The position numbers and the translations under genes were made by a program. Shown here in pieces: positions 26,722-36,735 of a DNA stretch of 64,000 bases (its first letter is position 1; each line of letters opens with the position of its first letter). The notes beneath the pieces were generated by a model. The model was not told the DNA's origin, ran no database searches, and worked only from the letters and a program-made list of their open reading frames with translations. Origin of the DNA: Pedobacter frigiditerrae (lineage in GTDB: Bacteria; Bacteroidota; Bacteroidia; Sphingobacteriales; Sphingobacteriaceae); contig NZ_SJSK01000002.1 of NCBI RefSeq assembly GCF_004331645.1, forward strand, positions 558,001 through 622,000. Direction: 5' to 3'.

Positions 26722-29700
26722 TTATTTTATTTCCTGCATATTATCTTTCTGATTCGCATCCAATAAATAGCCATAAGGGTCTACCGCAAGAATTTTCGGT
26801 TTTTCATTTACAATCAAACTCAACTTTGTTACCAACTGATTAATGTGGTGTTTTCTTAAATAAATGGGTTTCGTATTTCTATCCCAAGTACCTTCCAATT
26901 GATTAAAAACCGCAACATCAACATCCATATTTGGAACCAATAATTTATGAATGCCTTGTTTATTTTTAGAAGCATTAATTTTAACTTCCAAAGCGAACTG
27001 ACCATTAGAAATAGGCTTGCAGGACAAAAGCTCTATACTTAAATTATAATCTACAACTTCATTAAAACTTTCGTTAATAAATGGTTGTTGTTGGGGTTGG
27101 GCTTTTCTGTTTAATTCATTAACCAAGTCATTAGGTTTTGCTTTTAAGTTAGGATAACGATGTTTTACTATCAAGTCACTTAATATTCCATTCAATCCTT
27201 TTTCTCCTAAAGCTTCTTTAGCTGCATACATTATCAGTGCACCTTTTTGATAGTGAACGTGATTTTGTTCGTATGTTTTTGCCAAAGGAATTTCTTTATT
27301 GTCATTCTCTTTCAAAACAAAATAAAGCTGATTGTCATCCTTTAAATAGTTGCGTAAATACATTTTTCCATAAGTTTTTTCTAACACCATATTTTCTGTG
27401 TATTTCGCCAATGTTTCTGTAAGCATAGCATCACCCGGCCCATAAGCTGGTGTTAAGAGGTTTGCCCACCATTGATGCGCTACTTCGTGAACTGTAATGG
27501 CAAAAGATTGGTCAACCTTATTTAAATCGCTGTAATCTGATAAATAATTAATTCTTTCTGCATTAAAGACCACGCCAGGATAAGCAGTTGCAGCACCCTT
27601 ATACTGCGGAACTTCTGCCAACGTAAAATGTCTCAATGGATATATCGCAAAATTCTGGTTCCCATAATCCATTGTTGCTTTTACAGCATTAAGCATTGAT
27701 TTTATATTATAATCCTGACCTTTTAAATAAAAGAGATTTACGGTTAATCCTTTGTAGGCTTCCTTCAAATGCTCATATTTTGCAGAGCTTAAGGCAAACA
27801 TAAAATTAATGGGAGCTTCTGTTTTATAGTTGAAATAACTTCTGTTATTTGCTTGCCAAGTTTTTTGCAATACCCCAACAGTAACTACTTTTTGGTCTAT
27901 GGAAGTAGAAATTATAGTTTCAAAATCAATCAGGTTATAATTAAGCTCTTGATAATTTGTATCAATTTTTAGTGGCGCCAAGTCAGCTTGTTTTCTGGTT
28001 CTCTCATCATTAATTTCTAAACTATTATTATAACCAAAATGAGGAACAAACTTTTCTAATTCGATATAGCTTCCATTTTTTACAACTGAATTTTCGCTAT
28101 CAAAATCGACAAATCCACTTCTAAAAACTTCAAAAGAAAAGTTCATCATCAGCTCTGCTCCAACTGGCAAAGGTTTTTCTAAATCGACAAATTGTTGATT
28201 AAACACCTCATCCTTAACTTGTTTTTTTGAATTATGAATAGAGATTTCAAAGTGATTGACAGCATTATTAAAGCTAATCCACAATTTAGTTATAGGCTGA
28301 TTGCTTTGATTTTCTAATCGATAATTCCCTTTTACGACGTATTTATTTTCGTTAGGATATAAATCTACTTGAGTTTTAACTGCTTTAATAATGGGCTGTG
28401 GTAAATCGGCCAACTTTTTATACTTTTTCTCGTAATTGATACGCCATGCTGACCTTGCATTTTTGTTTTTGTATTTGCCAATAACATTTGTTTGCTGATA
28501 GATAAATGCACCACAACCAAGCCATAAAATGATGGAAATTACCAATATTAATTTTGATTTTTTTAATGTTCTTGGTATTGATTTTAAACGTTCAAAAAAA
28601 GTTTGTTGATGGCGACTTTGCCACATTGCTATGGTTAAAATTGCTAACAGTATCGACAAACCAGACCAGTATAAAATGTACCAGTTAAGAGCTGAAGCGT
28701 AATGCCCAAATCCATTAAAATAAGAGAACTGCAAATCGGGCATTGCAGCAAAACGTAAAAGATAATGCTCTAATCCGAGTTGAGATGCAAACATAAAAAT
28801 GAACGCAATTATCATACTCAACAACATCCCTACATATTTATTTACAGCCAGATTTTGAACAAAAACAATTAAAACAACAAATAAGAAAAGTGGAAAAGCA
28901 CAGTAATAATACAATTGAAGATAGGTTTCTAATTCTAAATTCGTATAACCATTAGCCAGTTGTAAACCGATACCAATACCAATATTTGCAGTAACCAAAA
29001 CGAGTATCAACACAAATAAGCTTAAACATTTGGCTAAATACAAAACATTGTATTTAATCGGTGTACTGTAAATTAAGCCCTGAATATTTGCTGTTTTTTC
29101 CCTACCAATTAGTTCGGCAACATAAAACAAAACCAATATTAATGCAAATTTAATGGAACGTAATTCTTCTACAATTGCTCCAGTTGTTGGATAAGTTTTA
29201 ATGCGATATGGCCCATTTAAAAATGTATCTTTCAATTCTACCGAAAAAAGAAATATCCACAATAAAAGCAATACCATAAAAGGAATATGCTTAAACAAGG
29301 AAATCAATTCTATTTTAAACTGAGATTTAAAGCTTAACCAATTATAATTAAAACCAGCAGGCTTATTTTGATAGTGTTTAAATGGAACAGCTTTAATTGC
29401 TTTAGATACCTTTTGTTTTGCCTTTCTAGAGGTTTGGTTTTGCAACCTAAAATTGAAGAACTTATAACTTACTAAAATAATCAAACCACTAAATCCCAAC
29501 CAAAATAAACGATTAGCCAAAAACAATCCCTTAATCGGAAACAACAATTGGTTTCTTTGTACATCAGTCCAAGGTTTGGTTTCGCTAAAAAAAGACGATA
29601 AGCCAAAAGGGTCAATTAAAAAAGGTAAAACTCCGGGATCATTTACGTTTAAAGCAGAAGTAGCTAACAACGGCGAATTACCAAGAATAGAGGCAACCAT

Positions 29701-30249
29701 ATATAAAATATAAAGCAAAACTCCAGTTGCATATATTGCCCTTACATTTTTGGTTAACAATGCTGTACAAAGTATTAAGCTGGTGCAAAATAGCACATTA
29801 GGCAATCCAAAAATTAAAAGCGGATGTAGAAAATAGACAAAGTTAAAAGGACCTAATTGGTCAGCGTCCACAAAGAAACTCCCAATAAATAAGCCTAAAA
29901 GCAACAAGACCAAAAGAGAAAATACCGAGATTATTAAACCCAAAAAACGGACAAAGAAATAAGATAATTTACTGATGGAAGTGGTAAATATGACCGAATC
30001 CATTTTATAAATGTTATCTCTTAGAACAACATTTGCTGTAAATAACGTGGCAGAAAAAATAGAAAATAAAGAAAGCAACGCAACAATGTTTGCAATAACA
30101 TAAGGTCCATTTCGGTGTACTTCCGGACCTCCAAAACCTCCTTTTGAAGCTAACATAAAACCAAAACCAAGAAAAATAAAAGCGCCTATTTTATAAGAGA
30201 CTTGACTAAAATGATAGCGAAGCTCAAACTTAATCATTGAGCCCATCAT
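26722..30249 (-). CDS. ABC-2 permease fused to M1-type aminopeptidase
   Basis: The 1175-residue protein contains two blocks of ABC-2-type membrane helices (about 20-265 and 320-580). A periplasmic beta-domain (about 615-800) and a gluzincin domain with HEVAHQWWANLL (about 917-928) and a downstream ETLAKYTENM (third ligand Glu) follow. The peptidase part is M1 (leukotriene A4 hydrolase/aminopeptidase N-like), but the usual GAMEN exopeptidase motif is replaced by an AYPGVVFNAE segment. Such fusions are known in Bacteroidota. The ATPase for the permease is encoded directly upstream with a 4-bp overlap. The transported substrate is unknown. Confidence 0.9.
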   Translation of the reverse strand: MMGSMIKFELRYHFSQVSYKIGAFIFLGFGFMLASKGGFGGPEVHRNGPYVIANIVALLSLFSIFSATLFTANVVLRDNIYKMDSVIFTTSISKLSYFFVRFLGLIISVFSLLVLLLLGLFIGSFFVDADQLGPFNFVYFLHPLLIFGLPNVLFCTSLILCTALLTKNVRAIYATGVLLYILYMVASILGNSPLLATSALNVNDPGVLPFLIDPFGLSSFFSETKPWTDVQRNQLLFPIKGLFLANRLFWLGFSGLIILVSYKFFNFRLQNQTSRKAKQKVSKAIKAVPFKHYQNKPAGFNYNWLSFKSQFKIELISLFKHIPFMVLLLLWIFLFSVELKDTFLNGPYRIKTYPTTGAIVEELRSIKFALILVLFYVAELIGREKTANIQGLIYSTPIKYNVLYLAKCLSLFVLILVLVTANIGIGIGLQLANGYTNLELETYLQLYYYCAFPLFLFVVLIVFVQNLAVNKYVGMLLSMIIAFIFMFASQLGLEHYLLRFAAMPDLQFSYFNGFGHYASALNWYILYWSGLSILLAILTIAMWQSRHQQTFFERLKSIPRTLKKSKLILVISIILWLGCGAFIYQQTNVIGKYKNKNARSAWRINYEKKYKKLADLPQPIIKAVKTQVDLYPNENKYVVKGNYRLENQSNQPITKLWISFNNAVNHFEISIHNSKKQVKDEVFNQQFVDLEKPLPVGAELMMNFSFEVFRSGFVDFDSENSVVKNGSYIELEKFVPHFGYNNSLEINDERTRKQADLAPLKIDTNYQELNYNLIDFETIISTSIDQKVVTVGVLQKTWQANNRSYFNYKTEAPINFMFALSSAKYEHLKEAYKGLTVNLFYLKGQDYNIKSMLNAVKATMDYGNQNFAIYPLRHFTLAEVPQYKGAATAYPGVVFNAERINYLSDYSDLNKVDQSFAITVHEVAHQWWANLLTPAYGPGDAMLTETLAKYTENMVLEKTYGKMYLRNYLKDDNQLYFVLKENDNKEIPLAKTYEQNHVHYQKGALIMYAAKEALGEKGLNGILSDLIVKHRYPNLKAKPNDLVNELNRKAQPQQQPFINESFNEVVDYNLSIELLSCKPISNGQFALEVKINASKNKQGIHKLLVPNMDVDVAVFNQLEGTWDRNTKPIYLRKHHINQLVTKLSLIVNEKPKILAVDPYGYLLDANQKDNMQEIK

Positions 30250-31142
30250 AAAATTACCTCCTTAGCTTTTTGAACACCAAACAAAGCAGAAAAATAAATT
30301 TCTTCTAAACCTGGATAAAACGGTTCAAAACCTTTTGCTGGTAGCTCATTACTTAAAACATAAACGTGAATTTTACCAGCAACAATTCGTGTAGAAATAA
30401 CAGCAAAGTTGGTTAAATAATATTGCAAATCAGTTTTATCAATTACCTTAAGCCAAACTTGTCCGTTTAATTTTGAAGTTAAGTCTGCTGGTTTGCCTTT
30501 TAAAATCAAATTACCATTAGCCAAAACTGCCATTTCTGGACAAAGGTCATATACATCTTCTACAATGTGGGTTGAGAGCATAACAACCCTTTCTTCGCCA
30601 ATTTCAATTAATAAATTATGAAAACGGTTACGTTCTAAAGGGTCTAAGCCTGCAGTTGGTTCATCAACAATAATTAACTGAGGATTACCCAACAATGCTT
30701 GTGCAATACCAAAACGTTGACGCATACCACCAGAGAAAGAACTTACGGCCCTATTTCTAACTTCATAAAGATTAGTTTGTTGGAGTAATGCGATTACTTG
30801 CTCTTTACGCTCATTTTTATTTTGCAAACCTTTTAAAACAGCTATGTGATTTAATAAATGGATTGCTGAAATTTTAGGATACACCCCAAAATCTTGTGGC
30901 AAATAACCAAGGTTTTTTCGCATTTCTTGAGGGTTTTTAAGCACATCATTTCCATCAAAAAACACCTCGCCACTATCTGGCAATTGTAAAGTAGCTAGTG
31001 TCCTCATCAGCGATGATTTCCCTGCCCCATTTGGCCCAAGTAGTCCAAACATCCCATTTGATATGGATAAGGAAACATTATCTAATGCTTTTACACCATT
31101 GCCATAAACTTTTTTAAGGTTTTGTATTTTAAGTCTTTCCAT
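30246..31142 (-). CDS. ABC transporter ATP-binding protein
   Basis: The 298-residue ABC ATPase has Walker A GPNGAGKSS (about 37-45), the LPQDFG Q-loop, signature SGGMRQ (about 141), Walker B LIIVDEP and the switch H in LSTHIVED. A C-terminal domain follows the ATPase core, as in exporters of the ABC-2 class. It is the partner of the downstream permease/peptidase fusion, with start and stop overlapping by 4 bp. It couples ATP hydrolysis to export. Confidence 0.95.
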   Translation of the reverse strand: MERLKIQNLKKVYGNGVKALDNVSLSISNGMFGLLGPNGAGKSSLMRTLATLQLPDSGEVFFDGNDVLKNPQEMRKNLGYLPQDFGVYPKISAIHLLNHIAVLKGLQNKNERKEQVIALLQQTNLYEVRNRAVSSFSGGMRQRFGIAQALLGNPQLIIVDEPTAGLDPLERNRFHNLLIEIGEERVVMLSTHIVEDVYDLCPEMAVLANGNLILKGKPADLTSKLNGQVWLKVIDKTDLQYYLTNFAVISTRIVAGKIHVYVLSNELPAKGFEPFYPGLEEIYFSALFGVQKAKEVIL

Positions 31143-31338
31143 AAAATTTCAATAATACAGTTGCAAATTAGATAGACAATTGAAACTGAATAAACTTATG
31201 TGACGAAAGCAAGGAAAACAGTGACGAAAGTCTAAAATTGGATGATTTTGAAGATTTTTTCCCTTCATCATTAAAAAATAGCCTTTTGTCATTTAGATTT
31301 GAGCAGCTCGACTATTTAGCGTTTTTTTATATATAATT

Positions 31339-32838
31339 ATGATAACCAGTTCTAGCAAATACAGTACTCTATTCAAGTATCAAGATTTTTTGATTTTTAT
31401 TGGCTTGTTACTTTGGGTTTCCATCTTGAATGTGGCAGGAATAAAGGCTGATATTTGGTCGAGCTTCTTCTCTTCGGTTTTATACTTGGGCATTTGCCTA
31501 TTACCTGTTCTTATTTTTAGCTTTTACAAGGAACAGCTCAAAACATCCTTAACTCAAAAACAATATTGGTTTTATTGGATAAGTTGTTTCGTTATTTTAT
31601 TGCCGCTATTTACCATTGGCACTGTTTATTTAGACTTAGGAAATTTAGAAAACACAGATTTTATTTATCTCGCCAGTGCTGCTTTTGGGTTAGAATTATT
31701 GTTAAATCTTAACAGTTATTACCATAAAAAAATACAACACATCAAGTGGATAAAAAAAATCGGGCTAGAGAACGCTGTTTTCATTACCATTGTTTTGATT
31801 GCTGTTACCATCTCTGCGATGGCTACTTCTAGCTTAAACAACCCCATTTATCATACAAAAGAGCGTTTATTGGTTGGCTTTGAATTTGATTTCATTAAAA
31901 TTCTACAAAACTTCGGAAGCTTTTTAAGCTTTTTCGTCCAATTTTTATTGATGTATTTATGCGGTTATTTACTTTTCATCATTAACAGTAGAGTTTTGGT
32001 TTCCAAAGTTTTAAAACACAAAGGACTGATCATTTACATTCTAAGCTTATTAACCACAATAGCAATTCTTTATCCAATCTTAGCTCAACTCCTCATTTCC
32101 CTTCCATTAAATACCATTTTTGGTAGAGACATTTTCCTTACCAATCCATTTGACCTAGAGAATGCTTTTGGTGCTATTGGCATTATGGTTATCAGTTTGC
32201 CTTTCGTGCTAGCTTTGCAATGGGGCAAGCAAAATCATCAGATTTTATCATTAGAAAAAGAGAAATCAGAAACTGAATTAAGTTTATTGCGACAACAACT
32301 TAATCCACATTTCTTTTTCAATACCTTAAATAATCTTTATGCGTTGAGTCTGCAAAAGTCAGATAAAACTTCTGAAAGTATTCTGCAGTTAGCAGAGCTG
32401 ATGCGCTACACCATTTATAAAGGGCAAGAGCAAAGCGTAACTATTGCACAGGAATTAAAGTACATTGAAGATTATATAGATTTACAACAGATTAGGTTAA
32501 AAAAGGAATTAAATTTTAATTTTAATAAGGAAATAGCTAATGAAAGCTTAAACATTGCTCCTTTATTGTTAATTGTTTTAATAGAAAACGCCTTTAAACA
32601 CGGAATAGAACCTGCTGAAAATGCTGCTTTTTTAAACGTGTCGATTAAGTCTGATAAGAAAGAACTTACTTTTATTTGCGAGAATTCTTTTGAACTGGAG
32701 AATACCCTTAACAAACCTGGCATTGGACTAGAGAATTTGAAAAAACGATTGGCTTTGTTATATCCAAATCAATACGAACTGGAAATTAGCAATGAAAACT
32801 CTATTTTTAAAGTAACGCTTAATTTAAAACTGAAATGA
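31339..32838 (+). CDS. LytS-type sensor histidine kinase (His_kinase family)
   Basis: The 499-residue protein has eight predicted membrane helices in residues 15-300. A short coiled coil leads to the kinase core (about 318-430) with NPHFFFNTLNNL (His about 327), which identifies the His_kinase (LytS/YehU) family. An ATP-binding region with VLIENAFKHGIEP and GIGLENLKKRL follows. It begins a two-gene unit with the LytTR regulator (4-bp overlap) and is divergent from the ABC exporter operon, whose expression it may control. Confidence 0.92.
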   Translation: MITSSSKYSTLFKYQDFLIFIGLLLWVSILNVAGIKADIWSSFFSSVLYLGICLLPVLIFSFYKEQLKTSLTQKQYWFYWISCFVILLPLFTIGTVYLDLGNLENTDFIYLASAAFGLELLLNLNSYYHKKIQHIKWIKKIGLENAVFITIVLIAVTISAMATSSLNNPIYHTKERLLVGFEFDFIKILQNFGSFLSFFVQFLLMYLCGYLLFIINSRVLVSKVLKHKGLIIYILSLLTTIAILYPILAQLLISLPLNTIFGRDIFLTNPFDLENAFGAIGIMVISLPFVLALQWGKQNHQILSLEKEKSETELSLLRQQLNPHFFFNTLNNLYALSLQKSDKTSESILQLAELMRYTIYKGQEQSVTIAQELKYIEDYIDLQQIRLKKELNFNFNKEIANESLNIAPLLLIVLIENAFKHGIEPAENAAFLNVSIKSDKKELTFICENSFELENTLNKPGIGLENLKKRLALLYPNQYELEISNENSIFKVTLNLKLK

Positions 32839-33557
32839 GTTTACGTTGCTTAATCATAGATGACGAACCTTTAGCACATGATATCATTTTATCATACATT
32901 AAGGATATTCCTTTTCTAGAAACCAAAGGACAATGTTACAGAGCAACGGATGCGCTGGAGTTTTTAAACAAGAATGAAATTGACCTCATTTTTTTGGACA
33001 TCAGAATGCCAAAATTAAGTGGTTTAGATTTTATCAGAACTTTAAAACATAAGCCATTTATCATTATTACTTCGGCTTACGAAGAGTATGCCTTAGAAAG
33101 CTTCGACTTAGAGGTTTGCGATTATTTACACAAGCCATTTCGCTTCGACCGTATCTTAAAAGCTGCAAATAGGGCTTTAGAGATTTATAATCTAAAAGCA
33201 ACTGCCGGAAAGCGTATCGAAAATAAAAACCCTAGTTCAAATCAACAGATTTCTATAAAAAGCGATAAAAAGAGTATTTTAATTGATGTGGATGATATCC
33301 AATATTTAGAAAGTTTAGGCAATTATGTAAAAGTCTATCGAGATTTAAAATTCCTTCTTACTGCAAGGACTTTAAGCAGTTTTGAAGAACAATTACCAGC
33401 TGAAAATTTTATCCGTATCCATAAATCTTACTTGCTCAATAAGAAGTTTGTGCATTACGCAGAAGGCAATTGTATTTATTTAAAAAATGGCACTGAATTA
33501 CCAATTGGCAAAAACTTTAGGCAAATAGTTAAAGATTGGATTGGGAATATTGATTAA
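32835..33557 (+). CDS. LytTR-family response regulator
   Basis: The 240-residue protein has a receiver domain (1-120) with acidic D9-D10, phospho-acceptor D55 in LIFLDIRMP, T in ITSAYEEY and K in YLHKPF. A LytTR DNA-binding domain (about 138-238) follows, with DIQYLESLGNYVKVY, FIRIHKSYLLNKKFV and LPIGKNFR. It pairs with the upstream LytS-type kinase through a start/stop overlap of 4 bp. Its stop overlaps the convergent oxygenase gene by 4 bp. Confidence 0.94.
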   Translation: MSLRCLIIDDEPLAHDIILSYIKDIPFLETKGQCYRATDALEFLNKNEIDLIFLDIRMPKLSGLDFIRTLKHKPFIIITSAYEEYALESFDLEVCDYLHKPFRFDRILKAANRALEIYNLKATAGKRIENKNPSSNQQISIKSDKKSILIDVDDIQYLESLGNYVKVYRDLKFLLTARTLSSFEEQLPAENFIRIHKSYLLNKKFVHYAEGNCIYLKNGTELPIGKNFRQIVKDWIGNID

Positions 33558-34165
33558 ACCTTCAACCAACCTGTAATACTCATTCTTGGCTCGTTAGTTA
33601 CCAAAACCTCGTGAGCCAGTTCGCTACTTTTAAAAAAGACAGACTTACCATTTAATGGCGATATATTTTGTTCGCTATCTTGATGATGAATTCGCAATTC
33701 GCCCCCATCATTCTGCTTCCAATCTGCATTTAAATACATCACCATAGAATAAGCCCTACTCCCATTTTGTTGAAACTGATCGATGTGTTTTTTATAGAAG
33801 CTTCCTTTTTCGTAAAGCGTATAATGAAATTCATAACCTGTGATTCCAGTATAACAAGTCGAATTAAGATGTAATACAAAAGCATCTATCAAATCGAAAA
33901 AATCGTTTTCGTATTGATTGTTGTGGCTTCTATCCAACCAATAAATCACATCGCTTCTCACTAATTTATCGTGATTAACAACTTTTTCATTTCCTGTTCC
34001 AGCAGAAAGCATCAATTGATTTGTATATAACTTAGCTAAATTCTCTTTTAAATGTTGGGCTAAACTTGTGCTTAAAAAGCCATCGGCTATGCCTACTTTA
34101 TCTGCAATAAAACTATCAATTAGGGTATCAAAGATTTTTTCCAATAAAATGGATTTAATCGGCAA
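33554..34165 (-). CDS. 2OG-Fe(II) oxygenase (prolyl 4-hydroxylase-like)
   Basis: The 203-residue protein has the Fe/2-oxoglutarate facial triad: HID (about 128-130), distal H in SSELAHEVL (about 185) and R in RMSITGWLKV (about 195). This is the short bacterial prolyl-4-hydroxylase-like type. The substrate is unknown. The start is a TTG at 34165, and I see no ATG before the conserved region. The phosphotransferase gene ends 45 bp upstream. Confidence 0.88.
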   Translation of the reverse strand: MPIKSILLEKIFDTLIDSFIADKVGIADGFLSTSLAQHLKENLAKLYTNQLMLSAGTGNEKVVNHDKLVRSDVIYWLDRSHNNQYENDFFDLIDAFVLHLNSTCYTGITGYEFHYTLYEKGSFYKKHIDQFQQNGSRAYSMVMYLNADWKQNDGGELRIHHQDSEQNISPLNGKSVFFKSSELAHEVLVTNEPRMSITGWLKV

Positions 34166-34209
34166 ATCACCGATTGGTAAGGTAGTCTTTAATAAATGGT
34201 TAAAACTAT

Positions 34210-35205
34210 TTATTTAATATACCACTCTTTCCATTTTTTAATAAGAGCAGTGCGATGTTTCAAATAATTTGAATTAAAAAAGATGCAAGACCAATCATCG
34301 AAATTTTCATATTGAAAGCCTAGATAGAATATCCAAAATGCAAAGCCGAAATAAGGAATTGCTGCAAGTTCATCATCACTTAAATTTCTAACCTTTCTAT
34401 AATTTTCTACAAAAACAGCGAAGCATTTATCGGCTTCTTCTTGTGTTATTTTTCCGCCATAAACCTCTAAAAAGTAATGGATATAAAATGAAGCGATATC
34501 ATTAATCAAATGTCCTTGTCCAGCAAAATCAAAGTCGAAAAAAGTTAGTTTCCCATCTTCTGCAAAGTGAAAGTTTTTAGGCAAAAAATCATACTGACAA
34601 TAGCCATAACTAAAATTATGCAAGTCGAACGTTTCTATTTTTTTTGCTATTTTAATTACACTTTCTTTTAAAAAAGAATATTCTTCCGGCAATTCTTTGA
34701 ATGCAGGTTTAAAAACTTCGAGAGGTTTTAAAAGCATAGTTTCAATTGAATACTCCTTCCTAGTATTCCTCAGCGTAATAGCAGATGTGATGTTATGCAA
34801 TTTTGCCATTTCCCTGCCAAGCGTTGCTAATTGTTCATTGCTCATATCAGGCACAACTTTCCCTAAAGCATAAGTAAACAACACACCATACCGAGTTCCT
34901 TCTACCGCATTAAAAGATTGTATTTCTTCCCCATTTACGTCTTTTATAGGATGAGCAACTGAACCTCCTTGTTTATGTATCAAATTTAATAACTCAACTT
35001 CAGCCTTAATTTCTGCTAGCTTACGATGCTTATCTCTATAAATTTTGAAAATGTATTTACTTGAAGCACCCTCTAAAATATAAGTATCACTTACATTGTG
35101 AATGAGCAAACGGCAACTTGGGTTTTTTAGATCATATTGACTAGCTAAAAAAACACCTATCGCTTTTGAAGATAATGTGGAATATTGGGCAGGGAAAATA
35201 TCCAT
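34210..35205 (-). CDS. SrkA-like/APH-family phosphotransferase
   Basis: The 331-residue kinase-like protein starts at the ATG at 35205. The catalytic loop (QYDFLPKNFHF; D about 201) and metal-binding DFDFAG (about 216) fit the aminoglycoside phosphotransferase/choline kinase fold, as in SrkA or homoserine-kinase-type enzymes. An N-terminal DTYILEGASSKYIFKIYR lobe carries the nucleotide-binding lysine. The substrate is unknown. The oxygenase gene lies 44 bp downstream, so the two may form an operon. Confidence 0.85.
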   Translation of the reverse strand: MDIFPAQYSTLSSKAIGVFLASQYDLKNPSCRLLIHNVSDTYILEGASSKYIFKIYRDKHRKLAEIKAEVELLNLIHKQGGSVAHPIKDVNGEEIQSFNAVEGTRYGVLFTYALGKVVPDMSNEQLATLGREMAKLHNITSAITLRNTRKEYSIETMLLKPLEVFKPAFKELPEEYSFLKESVIKIAKKIETFDLHNFSYGYCQYDFLPKNFHFAEDGKLTFFDFDFAGQGHLINDIASFYIHYFLEVYGGKITQEEADKCFAVFVENYRKVRNLSDDELAAIPYFGFAFWIFYLGFQYENFDDWSCIFFNSNYLKHRTALIKKWKEWYIK

Positions 35206-35264
35206 TTGGCAAATATAACAACATAACAATTATCAGAATCCTATTTCTTAAATTCAACTAAACA

Positions 35265-35289
35265 AAAAAGGCTCGTATTGCTACGAACC
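35265..35289 (-). terminator. Terminator after the RND efflux operon
   Basis: An 8-bp stem with one mismatch (35270-35277 with 35282-35289, loop TTGC) is followed on the minus strand by six T. It is 30 bp past the stop of the outer-membrane factor gene. Confidence 0.8.
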
Positions 35290-35318
35290 TCTCAAATTAA
35301 TCAAAACTTAAACGCTCT

Positions 35319-36725
35319 TTATCTCCAACCACCACCTAAAGCACGGTATAAATTAACCACTGCTTGTAGTTTTTGTAATTTATCGTTTACGCCATTTAAT
35401 TGAGCAGTTAATAAGCTCTGCTCAGATGTTAAAACATCGGTATAGTTAGTTGTCGAAGTATATCTTAATAATTCTTGGGTAAAGTCTACCGCTTTTGTTA
35501 ATGAAGCAATTTGTTTAGCCCTTGTTTCTTCTTTTTGAGCTGCCGTTTGGTAAGCAAATAAAGCATTAGAAACTTCCTGTCCACTGGTTAAAAGTGTTTG
35601 TTGAAAGGCATAAAATGCAATTTGTTGTTGGGCTTTGGCAGTTGTTAAACGAGCTCTATTTTGTCCTCTAGCAAAGATCGGTTGTGTTATTCCGCCAACC
35701 AAATTATAGAACACAGCATTGCTGAAGAAATCCTTTAATTGCAAAGTAGATAATCCGCCAGATGCGGTTAAAGTTAAAGCAGGATAAAAGTAAGTTTTAG
35801 CCACATTTGTATTCTCGAACGCGGCTCTAAAAGAAAACTCTGCCGCTTGTACATCTGGCCTGTTTTGTAAGAGTTGTGCAGAAACACCTGTTTTTAAATC
35901 GTTATATGGTGTTTGGCTGTCTAAAGAAGTACGAGTAATACTTCCAGGAGAACCAGCAATTAAAATACTTAAAGCATTTTCTGTTTCTCTAATGCTTCTT
36001 TTTAAATCTGGCAAGGTAACTTCAGCGGCATATAAATTAGCTTCACTTTGTACTACCGCAGCACCGTTTACCACAGCGCCTTCTTTTAAAGCCTTAATCG
36101 TTTCTACGCCTTTTGTTCTGCTTTTTATGGTTTGCTCTGTTATGGCCAATTGTTTATCCAATGCTAATAAATTATAATAAGCATTGGCAATATTAGCAAT
36201 CAACTGTGTTTGAACGGCTCTTTTGGCGGCGTCAGTTTGTAATAAACTAGCATAGGCAGAACGTTTAGCACTGCTTAATTTACCCCAAATGTCGGCTTCC
36301 CAACTTGTACTTAATTGAGCTCTGTAAGTCTGAGTTTCTAGATTAATGTTTACACCAGCTGGAAAGTTTAATGCAGCTTTAGATTGTTTGGCATCGGTTA
36401 CCGAAACATCGCCCTGCAAACTTGGCAACATCGCCATGCGATTTTGATATAAAGTTGCCTCAGCTATTTTGATGCGTTCTATGGCTTGCTTTAAATCTAA
36501 GTTTTCTTTAATGCCTTGTTCAATTAACGTTTGTAAAGCGGCATCGCCGAAAATATCTCGCCAAGGTAAGGTTGCAATTGTTGCACTATCTGTTGTCTTA
36601 CTGTTTCGGTATAAATTGTCACTTCTTACCTCAGGGCGATTGTATTTTGTAGTCACACAAGCACTTAAAGTAAGTATAGCAAAGCCGATGAAGAATATAG
36701 AATATCTATTATTATTGAGTTTCAT
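35319..36725 (-). CDS. RND efflux outer-membrane lipoprotein (NodT/TolC family)
   Basis: The 468-residue protein has a lipobox (LTLSACVTT, Cys about 23), then two TolC-like repeats with QGIKENLDLKQAIERIKIAEATL and PDVQAAEFSFRAAFENTNVAKTYFYPAL. It forms the trimeric outer-membrane exit duct of a tripartite pump. It is the last gene of adaptor-permease-duct, 10 bp after the permease stop. Confidence 0.95.
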   Translation of the reverse strand: MKLNNNRYSIFFIGFAILTLSACVTTKYNRPEVRSDNLYRNSKTTDSATIATLPWRDIFGDAALQTLIEQGIKENLDLKQAIERIKIAEATLYQNRMAMLPSLQGDVSVTDAKQSKAALNFPAGVNINLETQTYRAQLSTSWEADIWGKLSSAKRSAYASLLQTDAAKRAVQTQLIANIANAYYNLLALDKQLAITEQTIKSRTKGVETIKALKEGAVVNGAAVVQSEANLYAAEVTLPDLKRSIRETENALSILIAGSPGSITRTSLDSQTPYNDLKTGVSAQLLQNRPDVQAAEFSFRAAFENTNVAKTYFYPALTLTASGGLSTLQLKDFFSNAVFYNLVGGITQPIFARGQNRARLTTAKAQQQIAFYAFQQTLLTSGQEVSNALFAYQTAAQKEETRAKQIASLTKAVDFTQELLRYTSTTNYTDVLTSEQSLLTAQLNGVNDKLQKLQAVVNLYRALGGGWR

Positions 36726-36735
36726 ATATTAAAGA

